A stretch of DNA of 64,000 nt from Achromobacter denitrificans NBRC 15125 (GCF_001571365.1 NZ_BCTQ01000011.1:1-64000); one strand, 5' to 3'; positions 13,154-22,359 are shown, counted from the first letter of the stretch. The notes: generated from the sequence alone by a model not told the origin. Numbers and translations: made by a program.

Positions 13154-14343
13154 GCCGTCTCCCTTTCCGTCGTCATCGGCAGCGATTGCAGGCGAGGCTT
13201 GTGCGCCGGCAGGCTGCCCGCCCAGGCGGGGAAGCGCCGCAGGAAGTGGAAGACCACCACGCCGATCCACAGGCGCCGCAGGCGCCGGGTGGAATGCGCC
13301 GGCAGCTCGATTTGCTTGCAATCCTGTTCGATCAGGCGGTCCAGGCTGCGGCGCAGGGCCGCGTTCAGCCCGCTGTCGCGCGCCACCACATTGGCTTCCA
13401 GGTTCAGCGCCAGGCTCAACGGATCGAGATTGCTGGAGCCTATCGTCGTCCAGTCTTCGTCCACGCAGGCCACCTTGCCGTGCAGCGGCCGCTTGCAGTA
13501 TTCGTAGATCTCCACGCCGGCGTCGATCAGGTAGTCGTAGAGCATGGAGGCCGCCAGCCGGGCGACCAGCACGTCGGGCTCGCCCTGCAGCAACAGCCGC
13601 ACGCGCACGCCCCGGCGCGCCGCGTTGGCCAGGTCGTGCAGCAGCTGGTAGCCGGGAAAGAAGTAGGCGTTGGCGATCAGCACGTCGTGGCGCGCCGCCC
13701 GCACGCCGGCGCGGTAGTAGCGCTCGATGTCGGTCCGGTGCTCCACGTTGTCGCGCACCACCAGGCGGCCGCCGCCGTCGCCCGCGGGCATGGGGTCCCA
13801 GCGGGCGGGCCGCCTGACCAGCCGCCTCGGCCGGCCGCCCGCGAGCGCGGCCCGGGCGTAGTCGGCGATGTCGGCGGCCAGCGGCCCCTCGACCCGGACG
13901 GCGTAATCCTGCTTGGCTTCGGGGCCGTAGTCGGGCAGGTGGTCCGCCGAGAAATTGATGCCGCCGACGAAGGCGCAGCGGCGGTCCACGGCCACGATCT
14001 TGCGGTGCATGCGGCGGAACACGTTCGTGCGCACGCCCAGGAAGCGCGGCCGCGGATCGAAGATGTGCACGCGGATGCCGGCGTCCGTCATGGCGCCGAT
14101 GAACGCCTCGTCCAGTTCGTCGGAGCCGTAGCCGTCCACGGTCAGGTCCACGCTCACGCCGCGCCGCCCCGCCTCGATCAGGGCGCGCTGGATCTCCTGG
14201 CCGACCGCGTCGTCGAACAGGATGAAGGTCTCCACCAGCACCTCCTCGCGCGCGCCGGCGATGGCTTCGAGCACGGCGGGGAAGTAGCCGCTGCCGTTCT
14301 CCAGCAGCGTATAGCGATTGGACTCGCGCCAGCTCAGGTTCAT
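13150..14343 (-). CDS. clsB: Cardiolipin synthase B
   Basis: The 397-residue phospholipase D superfamily protein has two HKD motifs, [16 protein letters not shown] and [18 protein letters not shown], which form the catalytic centre of cardiolipin synthases. There are no N-terminal transmembrane helices, as in ClsB rather than ClsA. It should condense phosphatidylglycerol with another phospholipid at the inner membrane. The ATG at 14343 overlaps the upstream stop (ATGA) and its own stop overlaps the ybhN-like start (ATGA), so translation of all three genes is coupled. Confidence 0.93.
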   Translation of the reverse strand: MNLSWRESNRYTLLENGSGYFPAVLEAIAGAREEVLVETFILFDDAVGQEIQRALIEAGRRGVSVDLTVDGYGSDELDEAFIGAMTDAGIRVHIFDPRPRFLGVRTNVFRRMHRKIVAVDRRCAFVGGINFSADHLPDYGPEAKQDYAVRVEGPLAADIADYARAALAGGRPRRLVRRPARWDPMPAGDGGGRLVVRDNVEHRTDIERYYRAGVRAARHDVLIANAYFFPGYQLLHDLANAARRGVRVRLLLQGEPDVLVARLAASMLYDYLIDAGVEIYEYCKRPLHGKVACVDEDWTTIGSSNLDPLSLALNLEANVVARDSGLNAALRRSLDRLIEQDCKQIELPAHSTRRLRRLWIGVVVFHFLRRFPAWAGSLPAHKPRLQSLPMTTERETA

Positions 14344-15107
14344 AGCGCGATCTCCGCGCAGATCGGCACGTGGTCCGACAGTCGCGACCACACGCGCGGC
14401 GCCAGGGGCACGGGCTGCCAGTCGCGCACGCTGCGCACGTAGATGCGGTCCAGCCGCAGCAGCGGCCAGCGCGCCGGGAAGGTGCGCGCCGGCCGACCCA
14501 GCCGCGAGGTGAAGACTTCGCGCGTGCCGCAGTCGCGCATCGGGCCGTCGGCGCGCAGCCGCCAATCGTTGAAATCGCCCGCGATCAGCAAGGGCTCGTC
14601 GGCCGGCACGCCGTCGGCCACCAGCTCGCACAGCCGCGCCAGCTGGCGGCTGCGGTGCCGCTCCAGCAGCCCCAGGTGCACGCAGATGGCATGCACTGGC
14701 GCGCGCATCGAAGGCAGCCGCAACACGCAGTGCAGGACGCCCCGGCGTTCATGTCCGTCCAGACTGACGTCGTGGTTCTCGTAGCGTTCGATGGGATAGC
14801 GCGACAGGATCGCGTTGCCGTGGTGGCCGGCCGGATAGACCGCGTTGCGGCCGTAGGCGAAATCGGTCCACAGCGTGTCGGCCAGGAATTCGTATTGCGA
14901 CAGGGCGGGCCAGGACTGATGCCGCTCCGCATGCCCCTGGTGCTCGCCCAGCACTTCCTGCAGGAAGACGATGTCGGGGCCCGCCGCGCGCAGGGCGTCG
15001 CGCAGTTCGTGCAGCATGAAGCGGCGATTGAAACTGGTGAAGCCCTTGTGGGTGTTGACGGTCAGCACGGTCAGCGTGGTGGCGTCGATATAGTGCGAGG
15101 CGGGCAT
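14340..15107 (-). CDS. ybhP: Endonuclease/exonuclease/phosphatase family protein (YbhP-like)
   Basis: The 255-residue protein shows the EEP fold landmarks: TVNTHKGF near the start, the metal-binding Glu in IVFLQEVLG, the GDFND motif ([11 protein letters not shown]) and the final SDHVPI with catalytic His. Start MPASHYID at 15107 is preferred; a longer reading adds 31 basic, unsupported residues. It is the first gene of the clsB operon. E. coli YbhP has no proven substrate; a phosphodiesterase acting on a lipid headgroup is possible given the neighbours. Confidence 0.87.
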   Translation of the reverse strand: MPASHYIDATTLTVLTVNTHKGFTSFNRRFMLHELRDALRAAGPDIVFLQEVLGEHQGHAERHQSWPALSQYEFLADTLWTDFAYGRNAVYPAGHHGNAILSRYPIERYENHDVSLDGHERRGVLHCVLRLPSMRAPVHAICVHLGLLERHRSRQLARLCELVADGVPADEPLLIAGDFNDWRLRADGPMRDCGTREVFTSRLGRPARTFPARWPLLRLDRIYVRSVRDWQPVPLAPRVWSRLSDHVPICAEIAL

Positions 15108-15286
15108 GGGGCGTTCCGGGGAATGCGATCCCCGCGTGGGGAGCAAGCCCCGTGCCCGGCAGGTAAAGAGGCGTAACGCCCGTCTGGCGCGCGGAGGCAA
15201 GGCGGCATGAGCAAATGAGAAATGGGCATTTCCGGGACGGGTGCACGCGGGCCTATCATCGGCTGCTTCATTTCTGCGGAACGCTC

Positions 15287-16924
15287 ATGGCCGAATTGCT
15301 GCGCATCGACAACCTCACCGTGGACCTGCCGCCCGGCGCGGACCGTCCGCACGCCATCAAGGGCCTGTCGCTGTCGGTGAACGCCGGCGAAATCCTCTGC
15401 GTGGTCGGCGAAAGCGGATCGGGCAAATCGCTCACGGCCGGCGCCATCCTGGGGCTGTTGCCGCCGGGCGTGCGCGCCGGCGCCGGGCAGGTCCTGTGGG
15501 AAGGGCAGGATCTCCTGCGGCTGCCGGAAGACGCGCTGCGCCGCCTGCGCGGCAAGCGCATCGGCATGATTTTCCAGGAACCGATGACGGCCCTGAATCC
15601 CTTGCGCACCATCGGCGACCAGATCGCCGAAGTGTTCCGCACCCATGCCAGTCTCGCGCGCGCCGAGATCCGGCGCCGCACCCTGGCGCTGCTGGATTCG
15701 GTGCGGCTGCCGGACCCGGCGCGGGCGCTGGGCGCCTATCCGCACGAGCTGTCCGGCGGGCAGCGGCAGCGGGCCATGATCGCCATGGCCCTGGCGCTGG
15801 AGCCCGCCTTGCTGATCGCGGACGAGCCGACCACGGCCCTGGACGTCACGACGCAGGCGCAGATCCTGAGCCTGATCCACGACCTGCAGCGCCGCAAGGG
15901 CACCGCCGTGCTGTTCATCACCCACGACTTCGGCGTGGTGGCCGAGATCGCGGACCGGGTCGCGGTCATGCAACGCGGCGAACTGGTGGAAAGCGGCACG
16001 GCGAAACAGGTGCTGGAGCATCCCCGCCATGCTTATACGCGCGCGCTCATCGGCGCGGTGCCGCCGCTGTCGGCCGGCGCGGCGCGGCCGGCTTCCGAGG
16101 TCCGCGCGCCCGCCATCCTGAGCGCGCAGGCGCTTTCCAAGACGTATCGCAAGCGCGGCTGGCTGGGCCGTCCGGCCCGCGAGACGCGCGCGCTGGACGG
16201 CGTGACCCTGGCCTTGCGCCAGGGCGCCACGCTGGGCATCGTGGGCGAAAGCGGTTCGGGCAAATCCACGCTGGCGCGCGCCTTGCTGGGCCTGGCCCCG
16301 CCCGACGCGGGCCGCATCACGCTGGACGGCGAGCCGCTGGCGTTCCACGGCACGGCCGCGCGGCGGGCGCACGCCCGGCGCGTGCAGATGGTGTTCCAGG
16401 ATCCCTACGGGTCGTTGAACCCGCGGCAGCGCGTGGGCGACATCGTCGCGCGCGGGCCCATCGTGCATGGCACGCCCAGGGCCGAGGCGCTGGCGCGGGT
16501 CCGCGAGCTGTTCGAACTCGTCGGCCTGTCGCCCGATGCCTTGCGGCGCTATCCGCACGAGTTCTCGGGCGGGCAGCGCCAGCGGATCGGCCTGGCGCGC
16601 GCGCTGGCCATGCGGCCTCGGGTGCTGATCGCCGACGAACCGGTGTCCGCGCTGGACGTGTCCGTCCAGGCGCAGGTGCTGGCCTTGCTGGCGAAGCTGC
16701 GCGAACAGCTGGGCCTGTCCATCCTGTTCATCACGCACGACCTGCGCGTGGCCGCCCGGGTGTGCGATGACGTGGCCGTGATGAAAGACGGCCGCGTGGT
16801 GGAGGAGGGGCCTTGCGCCGAGGTGTTCAGCCGGCCCGCCCATCCCTATACCCAGGCGTTGCTGGCCGCCGTGCCGGGCCGCGGCTGGGATCCGGCCGCG
16901 GCGGCCCTGCGCCAGGCGGCCTGA
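15287..16924 (+). CDS. Peptide ABC transporter ATPase with two fused NBDs (YejF/GsiA type)
   Basis: The 545-residue protein has two complete ATP-binding domains. Domain 1 has Walker A GESGSGKS (41-48), signature LSGGQRQRA and Walker B LLIADEPTTALD. Domain 2 has GESGSGKST, FSGGQRQRI and VLIADEPVSALD. Each is followed by the oligopeptide-type C-terminal extension (HPRHAYTRALIGAVP; HPYTQALLAAVP). This is the architecture of YejF and GsiA. No permease or binding protein lies next to it, so its partners must be elsewhere. The start at 15287 is supported by similarity (MAELLRIDNLTV), although no strong Shine-Dalgarno is present. Confidence 0.92.
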   Translation: MAELLRIDNLTVDLPPGADRPHAIKGLSLSVNAGEILCVVGESGSGKSLTAGAILGLLPPGVRAGAGQVLWEGQDLLRLPEDALRRLRGKRIGMIFQEPMTALNPLRTIGDQIAEVFRTHASLARAEIRRRTLALLDSVRLPDPARALGAYPHELSGGQRQRAMIAMALALEPALLIADEPTTALDVTTQAQILSLIHDLQRRKGTAVLFITHDFGVVAEIADRVAVMQRGELVESGTAKQVLEHPRHAYTRALIGAVPPLSAGAARPASEVRAPAILSAQALSKTYRKRGWLGRPARETRALDGVTLALRQGATLGIVGESGSGKSTLARALLGLAPPDAGRITLDGEPLAFHGTAARRAHARRVQMVFQDPYGSLNPRQRVGDIVARGPIVHGTPRAEALARVRELFELVGLSPDALRRYPHEFSGGQRQRIGLARALAMRPRVLIADEPVSALDVSVQAQVLALLAKLREQLGLSILFITHDLRVAARVCDDVAVMKDGRVVEEGPCAEVFSRPAHPYTQALLAAVPGRGWDPAAAALRQAA

Positions 16925-16963
16925 AGCCGAGGCAGGGCCGTCGAGCCGCCGGGCGGCGCGTCC

Positions 16964-17677
16964 TCAGACGGTGCGGGCCGCCCAGAAGGCGGTGCGCACC
17001 GCGGGCGAGGCGGCGATGCTGGCGACCACGCGGTCCAGGTCCAGCTCGTCCACCGAGGCCTCGCTCAGCGCCGCCTCGATCTCCACTTCGTTCTCGCCGA
17101 ACTGATCGATCTTCAGTTCGGACAGGGGCAGCTGTTCGGCTTCCAGCACGTCTTCCAGCACCGTCATGGCGGCCTGGCGCTGCTCCACGTTCGCGATGAG
17201 GTGGATGACCGTGGTGACTTCCGTGGTCTGGGCGTCGACCGGCTGGCGGTTGACGTAGCTGACCACGGGGCGCAGCAGGGTATTGGCCGCGAGCACGAAG
17301 GCGGTGGCGGCCACGGCCTCCAGCATCAGCGAGGCGCCGGCGCAGGCGCCGATGGCCGCCGACCCCCACAGCGTGGCCGCGGTATTCAGGCCGCGGATGC
17401 TGCCGCCTTCGCGCATGATGGCGCCCGCGCCCAGGAAGCCGACGCCCGACACCACGTAGGAAATCACGCGCGCGCCGCCGTCCGAGCCGCCCACCCGGAA
17501 CGCCATGTCGACGAAGATCGCCGCGCCCACCGCCACCAGCACGTTGGTGCGCAGCCCGGCCGTGCGCTGCCGGAACTGGCGCTCGAAACCGACGATGGCG
17601 CCCAGCACGAACGCGGTGAGCAGGCTGACCAGCGTGTTGGCCAGGGTCAGGTACTGGATGTTTTCGAAATTCTTCAT
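16964..17677 (-). CDS. mgtC: MgtC/SapB family membrane protein
   Basis: The 237-residue protein has four to five hydrophobic segments with MgtC hallmarks: VGFERQFRQRTAGLRTNVLV, GFLGAGAIMR and GLNTAATLW in the first ~150 residues, followed by a cytoplasmic ACT-like domain (about 160-237). MgtC proteins help growth at low magnesium and in macrophages, partly by acting on F1Fo-ATPase in Salmonella. GCAGGAGTCC precedes ATG 17677; the frame extends 12 codons further without support. A gene for a second ACT-like protein lies 84 bp upstream on the same strand, and both probably share the promoter near 18346-18375. Confidence 0.92.
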   Translation of the reverse strand: MKNFENIQYLTLANTLVSLLTAFVLGAIVGFERQFRQRTAGLRTNVLVAVGAAIFVDMAFRVGGSDGGARVISYVVSGVGFLGAGAIMREGGSIRGLNTAATLWGSAAIGACAGASLMLEAVAATAFVLAANTLLRPVVSYVNRQPVDAQTTEVTTVIHLIANVEQRQAAMTVLEDVLEAEQLPLSELKIDQFGENEVEIEAALSEASVDELDLDRVVASIAASPAVRTAFWAARTV

Positions 17678-17761
17678 GGGGACTCCTGCGATGACGGCGG
17701 CGCGCGCCATCATCGGTGATAGATGCGGATTCTTGATGACACCGGCCGGGCCGGCGGGGCT

Positions 17762-18061
17762 TCAGGCGGGCAGCACCGCGATGGCGGCGCCCGACTCGTG
17801 CTGCCAGTGCACGCGCCGCACGTCCGGGCTGCGGCCCAGCCGCAGCGCGATCGCGCCCAGCTGCGAGCGCTGGTGCGGCGGGCACTCCAGCGTCACGACC
17901 GTCGAGGCCAGCTGGTCGGACTCCGTCCGCGACATGCGCACGGCCAGCACGCGCAGATCCAGTTCGCGCAGCTCGTAATACAGCTGCTTGCGCAGGACGT
18001 TCAGCGTGGCGCCGAGGCTCACGATGGTGAACTGATAGGGGAGGAATTTCTTGACGCGCAT
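17762..18061 (-). CDS. Small ACT-like protein encoded upstream of mgtC
   Basis: The 99-residue soluble protein starts MRVKKFLPYQFTIV (ATG 18061, with AAGGAG upstream). The predicted beta-alpha-beta pattern resembles the C-terminal domain of the neighbouring MgtC: both open with a hydrophobic strand (FTIVSLGA / TTVIHLIA), then a helix, then acidic linker and a strand, and both end with SP-x-V-R followed by a Trp-containing stretch. I infer a free-standing paralogue of the MgtC ACT-like domain. No enzymatic motif is seen. It is the first gene after a long untranslated leader. Confidence 0.7.
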   Translation of the reverse strand: MRVKKFLPYQFTIVSLGATLNVLRKQLYYELRELDLRVLAVRMSRTESDQLASTVVTLECPPHQRSQLGAIALRLGRSPDVRRVHWQHESGAAIAVLPA

Positions 18062-18749
18062 GCTCGTCTCCTTGTCGGGGGAGTACGGTGGAAGGTCCAC
18101 ATGCACGCGCAGCCGAACCGGTCCGAAACGCGCGCGGCGATGCCGGCGTATCGGGTCGGTAAGCAGTACGGGGAAGGGCGGCGGCCGGGATGCGCGTGCA
18201 TCGGGGCCGGGGTGCCGGATCCTGGCTCTGGGCAGGACCGGCGCGGATCAGGTCCGCGGATCCTGCGTCAAGCGGCGCGTGCAGTCGTGTTGCGACTACA
18301 TCCGTCGTTGTCCACGTTGATCTCTAAAGGGTTGAAAGTGCGGCGAGTATACCGTCCCCTAGGGGTAAACACCAATAAAAATCGGAAAACGCGCGAGGGG
18401 GCCGCCCAGGCAGGCCCCTGATTTCAGGTAATATTCAGGTTCCAGTAAGAAAGAGAGCAAGGTGGATGCGCCGCCTCAACGCTGCCCCAGGCAGCCCCGG
18501 CCGTCCGCCATCTATGACCGAAGACCCTCCTCCTAGGGCGGCGCCACCCAGCTGGCGCCCTACGCCCACTCCCCGCGACGCCGCGGCCCGCGCCGCGCGT
18601 CCGTCCCACGATTTCATCCTGGCCACGGCGCCCACGCCACGCCTGGGCTGCCGCGCGCCGCCCGCCGCCGTCCGCGCGCACCCGCGCCTGCTTCCCCTTG
18701 ATCCTGGCGACGCCATTCGGCGTCGCGACACGCTTTCCGTGGAACCTTG
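18062..18749. other. Long intergenic region between divergent mgtC and terC-like operons
   Basis: About 690 bp without a convincing gene. It contains a minus-strand promoter candidate (18346-18375) overlapping the palindrome CCCCTAGGGG, implying a leader of roughly 280 nt in front of the small ACT-like gene. There is a GC-rich hairpin at 18396-18419 (AGGGG(G)CC / GGCCCCT). An imperfect hairpin lies at about 18536-18562 (AGGGCGGCGCC / GGCGCCCT) in the leader of the plus-strand terC-like gene. Short open frames on both strands in this region have ordinary high-GC composition, poor starts and no recognisable features. Confidence 0.6.
18346..18375 (-). promoter_or_regulatory. Candidate promoter with CCCCTAGGGG operator-like palindrome
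   Basis: Reading the minus strand, TTGGTG (18375-18370) and TATACT (18351-18346) are separated by 18 bp, a good sigma70 layout. The spacer contains TACCCCTAGGGGAC, whose CCCC-TA-GGGG core lies at 18356-18365. G/C-tract palindromes of this type are operators of CsoR/RcnR/FrmR-family metal or aldehyde sensors. Transcription would start near 18339 and run into the ACT-like gene and mgtC. No such regulator gene is in this window. Confidence 0.5.
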
Positions 18750-20321
18750 ATGATTTTCGATTGGATGACCGACCCCACCGCCTGGCTAGGCCTGGCGACC
18801 CTGGTCGTGCTTGAAATTGTGCTGGGCATCGACAACCTGGTATTCATCGCCATCCTGGCGGACAAGCTGCCGCCCGAACAGCGCAACCGCGCGCGCATGA
18901 TCGGCCTGACGCTGGCCATGGTCATGCGCCTGGGCCTGCTGGCGAGCATCGCCTGGGTGGTCACGCTTACCGCGCCCCTGTTCACGCTGATGGGCGCGGA
19001 GATCTCCGGCCGCGACCTGATCCTGATCCTGGGCGGCCTGTTCCTGCTCTTCAAGGGCACGATGGAGCTGCACGAGCGCGTCGAGGGCAGCGCCAGCCAC
19101 GACTCGGGCCAGAAGCCGCAGCACGCGGTGTTCTGGCAGGTGATCCTGCAGATCGTGGTGCTGGACGCCGTGTTCTCGCTGGACTCGGTGATCACCGCCG
19201 TGGGCATGGTGCAGGACCTGAGCATCATGATGATCGCCGTGGTCGTGGCGATGGCCGTGATGATGCTGGCCAGCCGCCCGTTGATGGGCTTCGTCGCGCG
19301 CCACCCCACGGTGGTGATCCTGTGCCTGGGCCTGCTGCTGATGATCGGCTTCAGCCTGGTGGCCGAAGGCCTGGGCTTCCACGTGCCCAAGGGTTACCTC
19401 TATGCCGCCATCGGCTTCTCGATCCTGATCGAGCTGTTCAACCAGCTGGCGCGCCGCAACCGCGCCAAGGGCACGCACGCCCTGGGCCGCCGCCAGCGCA
19501 CCGCGCAAGCCGTGCTGCGCCTGCTGCGCGCGCGGCCCGCCGGCCAGGCGGGCGGGCAGGTGGACGAGGTGGTCGCCCTGGTCGACGGCGTGGGCGACGA
19601 GCCCGCGTTCGCGCCCGAGGAAAGCACCATGATCGAACGCGTGCTGTCCATCGGCGGGCGCGACGTCCGGTCCATCATGGTGCCCCGCGGCGACATCACC
19701 TGGCTGGACGTGGCCGATACGCCGCAGGCCATCGTGCGCAAGTTCGGCAGCGGCCACTCGCGCCTGCCGCTGTGCGCGGGCGACCCTGCCAACGTGCTGG
19801 GCGTGCTGCACTTCAAGGACGTGCTGCCGCTGCTGCAGAATCCGGGCCCGATCGACCTGGTGGAGCTGGCGCGCGAACCGCGCTACGTGATGGAGACCAT
19901 GCCGGTGCTCAAGGTGCTGGACGAGCTGCGCGCCTCGCGCGACCACATGCTGATCGTGGTGGACGAGCACGGCGTGTGCGAAGGCCTGGTCACGCCCATG
20001 GACGTGTTGACGGCGGTGGCCGGCGACCTGCCCGAGCATCTGGAAGACAACGCCGAGTCCTTGCGCCTGTCGGACGGGTCGTGGCTGCTGGACGGCCGCC
20101 TCGCCGTGGACGAGGCCGCGCGCCTGCTGGAAGCGCCGGCGCTGGCCGACGACTATCCCGACGCGACGCTGGCGGGCTGCCTGCTGCGCGCGGGCGGCCG
20201 GATCCCCGAAACGGGCGAGGCCATCTCCTGGCGCGACTGGCGTTTCGAGGTCACGCGGCGAGACGGCCTGCGCATCGACCAGGTGCGCGCCAGCCTGGTC
20301 CTCGACGCCGTCCAGCAATAG
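18750..20321 (+). CDS. TerC family membrane protein with CBS pair and CorC/HlyC domain
   Basis: The 523-residue protein has an N-terminal TerC/MarC-like domain with seven hydrophobic segments (about 1-240; [19 protein letters not shown] and [16 protein letters not shown] are TerC signatures with the conserved acidic residues). A cytoplasmic CBS-domain pair follows (about 300-425), then a C-terminal CorC_HlyC transporter-associated domain (about 435-520). This matches E. coli YoaE/YegH. TerC proteins have been linked to manganese efflux and metalation of exported proteins. ATG 18750 is preferred to the adjacent TTG 18747. It is divergent from the mgtC operon. Confidence 0.92.
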   Translation: MIFDWMTDPTAWLGLATLVVLEIVLGIDNLVFIAILADKLPPEQRNRARMIGLTLAMVMRLGLLASIAWVVTLTAPLFTLMGAEISGRDLILILGGLFLLFKGTMELHERVEGSASHDSGQKPQHAVFWQVILQIVVLDAVFSLDSVITAVGMVQDLSIMMIAVVVAMAVMMLASRPLMGFVARHPTVVILCLGLLLMIGFSLVAEGLGFHVPKGYLYAAIGFSILIELFNQLARRNRAKGTHALGRRQRTAQAVLRLLRARPAGQAGGQVDEVVALVDGVGDEPAFAPEESTMIERVLSIGGRDVRSIMVPRGDITWLDVADTPQAIVRKFGSGHSRLPLCAGDPANVLGVLHFKDVLPLLQNPGPIDLVELAREPRYVMETMPVLKVLDELRASRDHMLIVVDEHGVCEGLVTPMDVLTAVAGDLPEHLEDNAESLRLSDGSWLLDGRLAVDEAARLLEAPALADDYPDATLAGCLLRAGGRIPETGEAISWRDWRFEVTRRDGLRIDQVRASLVLDAVQQ

Positions 20322-20473
20322 GGAAGAGACTGGCGGCGCACCAACCGAGAGGGCCGGGCCAGGGAAAAGCTGCGGGTGCGGCCGCCGCGCCTGGCCTTGC
20401 GCGTCGAACCGCCGTTGCCGCGCGCGTCCGACGCCTTGCGCATCGACCGCTAGCGCAGCTCACGCCCCAGCCG

Positions 20474-21007
20474 TCAGCTGCATATCCGCCGCCACGGCGC
20501 GATGCCGGTGGGCGGGCAATAGCCGGCGCAGGGCGTGGCGATCGAGGTGCCGCTCTGGCAGCGCAGTTCCGGCGCCTTCTCGCCGTAGGGCACCGAGCCC
20601 TGGCAGTCGCACAGCACCAGCCCCGCGCCCGAAGGCAGCTTCCTGGAGATTTCGGGCGAGTCGAACAGCTCGCCTTTGGCGGTCTTGTCCTTCCGCTCCG
20701 CGCGATCGTTCCGCGCCGCGGCCGAGGCGGGCGGCGCGGAGGACGGGGAAGACGATGTGGCGGACGAGGAGGGCGCCGCCCTGGACGACGGCGGCGGCGC
20801 CTTGTCGGCATCGTCGCCGTCGATCACGCCGCGCACCTTGGCGGCGGGCATATTGCAGGCCTTGGCGATGGATTGCACCGAACGCCCGTCCTTCGCCATC
20901 GCCAGTATCTTCTTGTCGGCGCAGGCCGCCTCCGCGCTCGGCGCCATCAGCGCATACAGCGCCAGGACGGCGGCGGCGAGAAAGCCCGGTCGATACGGCA
21001 AGGTCAT
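20474..21007 (-). CDS. Exported hypothetical protein with HTH-like segment and low-complexity linker
   Basis: The 177-residue protein starts MTLPYRPGF with a signal peptide (hydrophobic 9-22, cleavage expected after AEA at 27). Residues 31-63 (from DKKILAMAKDGRSVQ to VRGVIDG) look like a helix-turn-helix, strange for an exported protein. A Pro/Ser/Ala-rich linker (about 68-105) follows, then a C-terminal part with six cysteines (LCDCQGS, RCQSG, PCAGYC, RRIC) that could form disulfides in the periplasm. I do not recognise a family. Convergent with the terC-like gene, 152 bp away. Confidence 0.7.
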   Translation of the reverse strand: MTLPYRPGFLAAAVLALYALMAPSAEAACADKKILAMAKDGRSVQSIAKACNMPAAKVRGVIDGDDADKAPPPSSRAAPSSSATSSSPSSAPPASAAARNDRAERKDKTAKGELFDSPEISRKLPSGAGLVLCDCQGSVPYGEKAPELRCQSGTSIATPCAGYCPPTGIAPWRRICS

Positions 21008-21206
21008 GGCGCGCTCCTGCACGAAAGCCCGAAGGGCGGATATAGGCCGCAATCCCTAAGCGGAAAGCGTTCCGCGAAAAGCGTAGTGCCCGCCATTCGG
21101 CAAAGTCAATGCGCCCCGATTTAATCCCGCAAACGGGCGGAGCCGCTTGCAGGAAGGGGTATCCGTAAGGATGAGAGCGGCTTGGTGCGCGCGCAATGGC
21201 GCCTGC

Positions 21207-21842
21207 CTACCAGGCCTCGACCGCGCGCGCGCCGAACGCATGCCCGGCGATTTCGGCCTCGGCCCGCGCCCGCGCGGCAGCGAGCGCCTCCGCGCTGCGC
21301 GCGGTGCCCTGGACCGAGAAGAAGGTCACGTCGGTGAGGCCTATCGTGCCCAGCACGTGGCGGAGATAGGGCGTGAGGAAGTCGGGCTGGGCATGGGCGC
21401 CGCCCGAAAAATCGCCGCCCGAGGAAACCGCGACGTACACCGGGCGGTCGGCGAGGTTGCCGACTTTGCCCTCGGACGTGATGCGGAAGGTGTGGCGCAC
21501 CCGCACGATGTGATCGATCCAGGCCTTCAGGGAAGAGGGTACCGTGAAGTTGTGCATCGGCGTGGCGATGACCAGATGCGTGGCCTCGCGCAGCGCGCGG
21601 ATCAGGTCGGCGGACTGCCGCAGCGCGCCGCGGCCGAGCTCGTCTTCCGATGGATCCTGGGGCGAGCCCAAGGCCATGGCGTAGCCGGGATCGACGTGCG
21701 GCAGCAGGTTGGCGTCGATGTCGACCACGGGCGGCGGCGTTCCGTCCGCCGTCTCGACGAGACGGTCGACGATGCGCTGCGACAGGCGATAGCTTTCGGA
21801 GGCGGAGCCGCGGGGGCTGCAGATGATGCGTAGGATGCTCAT
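21207..21842 (-). CDS. azoR: FMN-dependent NADH-azoreductase (AzoR-like flavodoxin-fold)
   Basis: The 211-residue protein starts MSILRIICSPRGSAS, where the SPRGSAS loop binds FMN phosphate, and contains ATPMHNFTVPSSLKAWIDHI, the conserved second FMN loop of AzoR/NAD(P)H-quinone reductases, and VYVAVSSGG. It should reduce azo compounds or quinones by two electrons at the expense of NAD(P)H. The ATG at 21842 overlaps the stop of the upstream GNAT gene (ATGA), so the two are coupled. Confidence 0.92.
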   Translation of the reverse strand: MSILRIICSPRGSASESYRLSQRIVDRLVETADGTPPPVVDIDANLLPHVDPGYAMALGSPQDPSEDELGRGALRQSADLIRALREATHLVIATPMHNFTVPSSLKAWIDHIVRVRHTFRITSEGKVGNLADRPVYVAVSSGGDFSGGAHAQPDFLTPYLRHVLGTIGLTDVTFFSVQGTARSAEALAAARARAEAEIAGHAFGARAVEAW

Positions 21843-22303
21843 GCGATGGAGGTGTCGAGTGTCTTGCCGAAGCGGATGGCGCCGGTCAACAGACCTTGCC
21901 GGAAATAGAAGCGTTGGGCCAGGGCGTTGGCCAGGCCGGTGTCCAGCACCAGCCGCGCGCAGCCGTGCTCGCGCGCGATGTCTTCGAGCGCCTGCAGCAG
22001 CCGGGCGCCCCAGCGCTCGCCGCGACGGTCGGGCGAGACGACCAGGTCGTCCACGTAGAGGAAACGGCCGTAGATCAGGTTTTCCTGGAAGCGGTAGCCG
22101 GCCAGCGCCACCGCATGGCCTTCGGGCACGGCCGCCAGCAGGCGGTAGCGCTCCTGGCGCATGCGGCCGATGCGTTCGATGAAATCGGCTTCTTCGTGCA
22201 GGTGCGGGCGCAATTCGCGCATCAGCGGCAGGCAGGCGCGCAGCGCGTCCGGCGTGTCGAGGTGGCGCAATAGGGTGTCGTCGGGGTATGTCATGTCTGC
22301 CAT
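21839..22303 (-). CDS. GNAT family N-acetyltransferase
   Basis: The 154-residue GNAT protein has the acetyl-CoA-binding pyrophosphate loop in VVSPDRRGERWGARLL and the strand-helix pairs of the fold (LYVDDLVV; CARLVLDTGLANALAQRFYFRQG). The acceptor is unknown. The ATG at 22303 lies 56 bp from the divergent MocR-type regulator gene, a common layout for a regulator and its target. Another in-frame ATG at 22294 is possible. It is the first gene of the two-gene unit with azoR. Confidence 0.88.
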   Translation of the reverse strand: MADMTYPDDTLLRHLDTPDALRACLPLMRELRPHLHEEADFIERIGRMRQERYRLLAAVPEGHAVALAGYRFQENLIYGRFLYVDDLVVSPDRRGERWGARLLQALEDIAREHGCARLVLDTGLANALAQRFYFRQGLLTGAIRFGKTLDTSIA

Positions 22304-22359
22304 GGTAGGAGGCGCATGACATAATTAGAAGGGCCATAAATTGATTTTCTGACTATGCC

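Noticed and set aside
18376..18749. yybP-ykoY manganese riboswitch before the TerC-family gene
   Set aside because: Expected from gene type, but I could not match the conserved loops by eye; kept only as a test to run.
18466..18750. Short plus-strand frame of 94 codons before the terC-like gene
   Set aside because: Pro/Arg/Ala-rich product typical of non-coding high-GC sequence, no SD and no recognisable motif.
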